A stretch of DNA of 64,000 nt, taken from a virus. The stretch spans positions 16,561 to 80,560 of the IMG/VR virus record IMGVR_UViG_3300045911_000155; one strand, 5' to 3'. Each line of letters begins with the position of its first letter. Positions within the stretch are counted from its first letter, which is position 1. Below are positions 61,259 through 64,000 of the stretch, piece after piece. A model generated the notes under the pieces. It ran no database searches and had not been told where the DNA came from. It worked only from the letters and a program-made list of their open reading frames with translations. Position numbers and translations under genes: made by a program.

Positions 61259-62532
61259 TTCCACACGCACACATTGTAGCCGGGCTGACCTTCGGCGACG
61301 AAGGCAAGGGAACGTCGGTGGACTACCTTGCCCGGCTACATGGTGCGAATCTTGTTGTACGATACAACGGCGGGCCGCAATGCGCTCACAATGTCGTATT
61401 GCCTGACGGACGCCACCATACGTTCGCTCAGTTCGGGTCCGCCTATTTTGTGGTCGGGGTGAAGACCTACCTGTCCCGTCACATGCTTGTAGAACCATTC
61501 GCCTTACTCAATGAGGCCAAGACTCTACAGTCGGTGAACGGCGATAATCCTTTCGACAGGATCATCATTGATGAGGACTGTCTAGTCATCACTCCGTTCC
61601 ACTGGCTCATGAATCGTTGCCGGGAATCCCTTCGCGGTGATAATCGGCACGGTTCATGCGGCCACGGCGTCGGAGAAGCCCGCGCCGATCTATTGTCCGG
61701 CAAAACATCCCTCTTCGTCCGCGATCTCAAAAACCCCGCAATCACCGAAACCAAACTACAGTTGATCCGTAGCGAAAAAATTGATGCAATCCGCCGCTAC
61801 GACATCGATCCAGAAACTCTTGACAATCGATCCGTCGAGGCCATCTACAACGAAAACGTCCGCGCGCTGTGCCACATCTACCGGGACTTCCGCTCCCGTT
61901 TCGAGTTTGGCACCACCGACCGGCTGAAAGAAATGCTCACCAAGTCGGTGTCGATCTTCGAAGGGGCACAAGGCGTCCTTCTGGACGAACGGTATGGGTT
62001 TGCTCCCTACTACACATGGACCGATACAACCTTCGGTAACGCCCATGAACTTCTGAACGACACCGGCGTCGAATCCACACGTATCGGTGTGTTGCGTACC
62101 ATCTTGACCCGCCACGGTGCCGGGCCGTTCCCTACCGAATCAGAACAGGTCCGCTATGACGGCGACCACAATACAACGAACGAATGGCAGGGACGCTTCC
62201 GTTTCGGACACATGGACATGCTGATGCTGAAATATGCTATGCGCGCCGCCGGGCCGGTCGATTCACTCTTCCTGACCCATCTGGACAAGATCCCCGGTAT
62301 GATGACGCGGTACTGTGTGTCCTATCAAGACATGGACGCTATTCCCTTTGGTGTGTCTACGAATCGGCTCATGAACGCGGAACCGAAACAATACGACTAC
62401 ACCAAAAACATAACGCGCACCCTAGAGGATCATCTAGGAGTGCGCGTCGGGTATACTTCGTCTGGTCCGACCTATCAGGAGAAGACTAATCTTCTCCCAT
62501 CAATGTTCCAATCCGCAAAACCTCTGCTTTAA
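61255..62532 (+). CDS. divergent adenylosuccinate synthetase (PurA)-like enzyme
   Basis: 425 aa from GTG 61255 (GTGA overlap). PurA landmarks in altered form: GDEGKG with catalytic D15; RYNGGPQCAHNV in place of GGNNAGHT (H45 kept); RHGSCGHGVGEARAD in the IMP loop; IFEGAQGVLLDERYGF; TRHGAGPFPTE; FLTHLDKIPGM in the GTP-base site. PurA joins IMP and aspartate using GTP. The changes in the IMP-binding loop suggest another acceptor. PurZ of Z-genome phages replaces D15 by Ser, which is not so here. Gene order with VWA and J-kinase is unusual. Confidence 0.75.
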   Translation: MIPHAHIVAGLTFGDEGKGTSVDYLARLHGANLVVRYNGGPQCAHNVVLPDGRHHTFAQFGSAYFVVGVKTYLSRHMLVEPFALLNEAKTLQSVNGDNPFDRIIIDEDCLVITPFHWLMNRCRESLRGDNRHGSCGHGVGEARADLLSGKTSLFVRDLKNPAITETKLQLIRSEKIDAIRRYDIDPETLDNRSVEAIYNENVRALCHIYRDFRSRFEFGTTDRLKEMLTKSVSIFEGAQGVLLDERYGFAPYYTWTDTTFGNAHELLNDTGVESTRIGVLRTILTRHGAGPFPTESEQVRYDGDHNTTNEWQGRFRFGHMDMLMLKYAMRAAGPVDSLFLTHLDKIPGMMTRYCVSYQDMDAIPFGVSTNRLMNAEPKQYDYTKNITRTLEDHLGVRVGYTSSGPTYQEKTNLLPSMFQSAKPLL

Positions 62533-63805
62533 CAGCGCGGGTAACGTCTTTGCCTTTCTTGGTCGCAGTCGCCTTTCCATCTTTGAAAGCGTGGAAGATG
62601 CTGGAGAATCTATAGGACTCTCCCTTCACGTCACCTTGAACCGGATGGTTGCGGAATTCGACCCGCAACTTACCTTCCCTGTACTCCATGAAAGAGCCAG
62701 CCATCGGAATGACCGTCACATCTTTGATTTTATGGTCGAACAGGTCACTCTTTATAAGGAACTCAACTCCCGCAAACTTTGAAGCGAAGTTCTTCAGGAT
62801 CAACCCCATTTGATCCGGGCTAACCGATTCCATGATATCTTCGCCAGCACATGCCTCTTCGGTTGGGTGATTGCTGTCACACTTATCACAGAACGGCGGC
62901 GCATCTTCCTTCACCACTTTGACCTTCTTCGGTTTTACTGATTCATTCCGAAGCTGGTACAGATCCCGGATGTCGCTGATCGCGTTCCGTCCCTTCGGTG
63001 TGATCGCACCACTCGAATTCACGTATTGCTTCACCTTAAGGTTGGCGACAATCGTGTCGTACTCAGTCGTGCTGATACCGGCATGACGCGCTTCGTCGCG
63101 GCGGTATGCGGGCTTGTATGCGCGCAACAGCAACAGGACGATCTTCTCTTTCTTGTCAAGGTTAATGCCAGTGTCCGGGAGCAACTGAGCGGCATTCTTG
63201 TCGCTGATGATGAAGGTCAGACCCATGTCCTTGCCCATGAAGATGCTGTGCTGAACGACGCAAATGTTTTCATGGATCTTCACCGGCGCGATGCGCTTCG
63301 TGTTCGGATCACCGTTTTGCGGTACGGGAATTGACTTCAGCGTGACCAAATTCATGACCACGAAGTATTCACGCGACCCACCGTCCCAATAGCTTGTTAC
63401 GTCAACGCTGGCACCTTCTGGCATCACCTGAACCTTGAACTTCCGACCGGTGTAGTCGGGAAACGAGGCGTGCGCCAGCTTCTTCGCCATCGGATCGTTC
63501 GGTTCGAGCACGATGGTCTTGCCCTCATTGAGCAACTTTTCTTTGAGCTTGGTGGAGAAGACACCGGCTTCCGACACATTGACCATTTCGGCCAACTTGG
63601 TCGCCCCGGCAATGGTCTTGGCCCATTCCCGAAGTCGATTGATTCCCTTGTCGGTCATCGGCGCGGTCGCACCTTTGACTTTACCGTCAGCAAACACACT
63701 GGCCCGAATGCGCGGGCCAGATGCGCTCATCAAATTGGAGAAAACAACCAAGGCTTCTTTCACAGCCTTCGGTTTCTTGGTGGTGTCTTTCGGTTTGGTT
63801 GCCAT
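62486..63805 (-). CDS. hypothetical late protein
   Basis: 439 aa. Lysine-rich start (KPKDTTKKPKAVKEALVVFS), a beta-rich middle, an HTH-like segment (RRDEARHAGISTTEYDTIVA), two CxxC pairs (FCDKCDSNHPTEEACAG) and a basic C-terminus. No family recognised. It converges with the PurA-like gene, overlapping by 47 bases, and has a late promoter, so probably a virion or assembly protein. Confidence 0.65.
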   Translation of the reverse strand: MATKPKDTTKKPKAVKEALVVFSNLMSASGPRIRASVFADGKVKGATAPMTDKGINRLREWAKTIAGATKLAEMVNVSEAGVFSTKLKEKLLNEGKTIVLEPNDPMAKKLAHASFPDYTGRKFKVQVMPEGASVDVTSYWDGGSREYFVVMNLVTLKSIPVPQNGDPNTKRIAPVKIHENICVVQHSIFMGKDMGLTFIISDKNAAQLLPDTGINLDKKEKIVLLLLRAYKPAYRRDEARHAGISTTEYDTIVANLKVKQYVNSSGAITPKGRNAISDIRDLYQLRNESVKPKKVKVVKEDAPPFCDKCDSNHPTEEACAGEDIMESVSPDQMGLILKNFASKFAGVEFLIKSDLFDHKIKDVTVIPMAGSFMEYREGKLRVEFRNHPVQGDVKGESYRFSSIFHAFKDGKATATKKGKDVTRAVKAEVLRIGTLMGED

Positions 63806-63825
63806 TATAAGTTTCCCGGAAGACA

Positions 63826-63832
63826 GTATTTA
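63826..63832 (-). promoter_or_regulatory. late promoter, TAAATAC type
   Basis: AAGGTAAATACTGT about 20 bases before ATG 63805. It overlaps the stop codon of the upstream gene. Confidence 0.6.
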
Positions 63833-64000
63833 CCTTTCGGCACTATGCTTTGGATTTCGTGATCGCCTTTTTTCCGGTGTCCGTTTCCGGGGTTTCTTGG
63901 CTGGCTCATCCTCTTGCGCGGGCGCGGGCGCGCTCACGGGTGCCGGGGCAGGTGCGCTCACGGGCGCGGGCGGGAGAAGATCCGGGAAAGCTGCGCGCAC
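63830..64000 (-). CDS. Pro/Ala-rich protein, C-terminal part (cut by window edge)
   Basis: 56 codons to TAA 63830. The frame reads two PAPVSAPAP repeats, an acidic spacer and a strongly basic end (KKPRKRTPEKRRSRNPKH). The other two frames are closed. Probably a linker plus nucleic-acid-binding tail of a larger protein whose start lies beyond the window. Confidence 0.5.
   Translation of the reverse strand: MRAAFPDLLPPAPVSAPAPAPVSAPAPAQEDEPAKKPRKRTPEKRRSRNPKHSAER

Noticed and set aside
61255-62532. Direct call as PurZ
   Set aside because: The catalytic aspartate in GDEGKG is present, whereas PurZ has Ser there, and no DatZ is seen.

Overview
The window is a contiguous piece of a tailed-phage genome of the T4 superfamily (contractile-tail myovirus). 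The right part, all on the minus strand, is a T4-ordered virion block: terminase gp17, sheath gp18, tube gp19, portal gp20, head/core proteins, protease gp21, scaffold gp22, capsid gp23, with a gp48-like baseplate protein at about 31 kb. No gene here fixes the host. Three signal peptides end in Ala-Gln, a style I associate with Acidobacteriota (weak inference). GC is moderate to high with strong third-position bias, so long antisense open frames are abundant and have been left out. Layout. 1-2.7 kb: minus-strand tRNA island of eleven tRNA-like genes, nine of them clearly Leu or Pro and two aberrant, behind a near-consensus sigma70 promoter with a structured leader. 2.7-14.5 kb: small plus-strand genes, mostly of unknown function, many behind a repeated early promoter, plus an NMNAT-like nucleotidyltransferase, a CinA/PncC-like fusion and a MazG-like protein. 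14.5-23.6 kb: a 2OG-Fe(II) oxygenase, fibre-like proteins, an HNH nuclease and small regulators, mostly minus strand. 23.7-29.9 kb: DNA ligase, PRPP synthetase, dual-specificity phosphatase. 29.9-34.9 kb: AdoMet-decarboxylase-like gene, gp48, a ParB-like DGRHR protein, CCA-adding enzyme, RNA ligase, lipoprotein. 34.9-43.1 kb: alpha/beta hydrolase, glycosyltransferase, small early genes, 5'-nucleotidase-like HAD protein, ADP-ribosylglycohydrolase, HNH nuclease. 43.2-58.4 kb: virion block, interrupted by a plus-strand NAD kinase and by an intein in gp17. 58.4-62.5 kb: exported murein hydrolase, then a three-gene operon of J-domain/protein-kinase-like protein, VWA protein and divergent PurA-like GTPase. 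62.5-64 kb: two late minus-strand genes. Transcription. Two promoter classes are visible. Early promoters have a -35 box embedded in the near-palindrome TTGACATATATGTC, a 17-18 bp spacer, a -10 box, and often the leader GGAGAGACGAC before ATG. Late promoters read CTAAATAC and sit just upstream of virion genes, as expected for a T4 gp55-type late sigma. In many genes the -10 box lies 4-9 bases before the start codon, so leaderless mRNA is likely to be common. How genes may work together. One theme is tRNA supply and repair (Leu/Pro tRNAs, CCA-adding enzyme, RNA ligase, P-loop kinase). A second is NAD(P) and ADP-ribose metabolism (NMNAT-like, PncC-like, PRPP synthetase, ADP-ribosylglycohydrolase, NAD kinase). 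Three proteins start with a T4 capsid-targeting-like FxxF motif and may be packaged and injected. At least eight genes carry single frameshifts, mostly at short repeats, which points to indel errors in the assembly or to recent decay.
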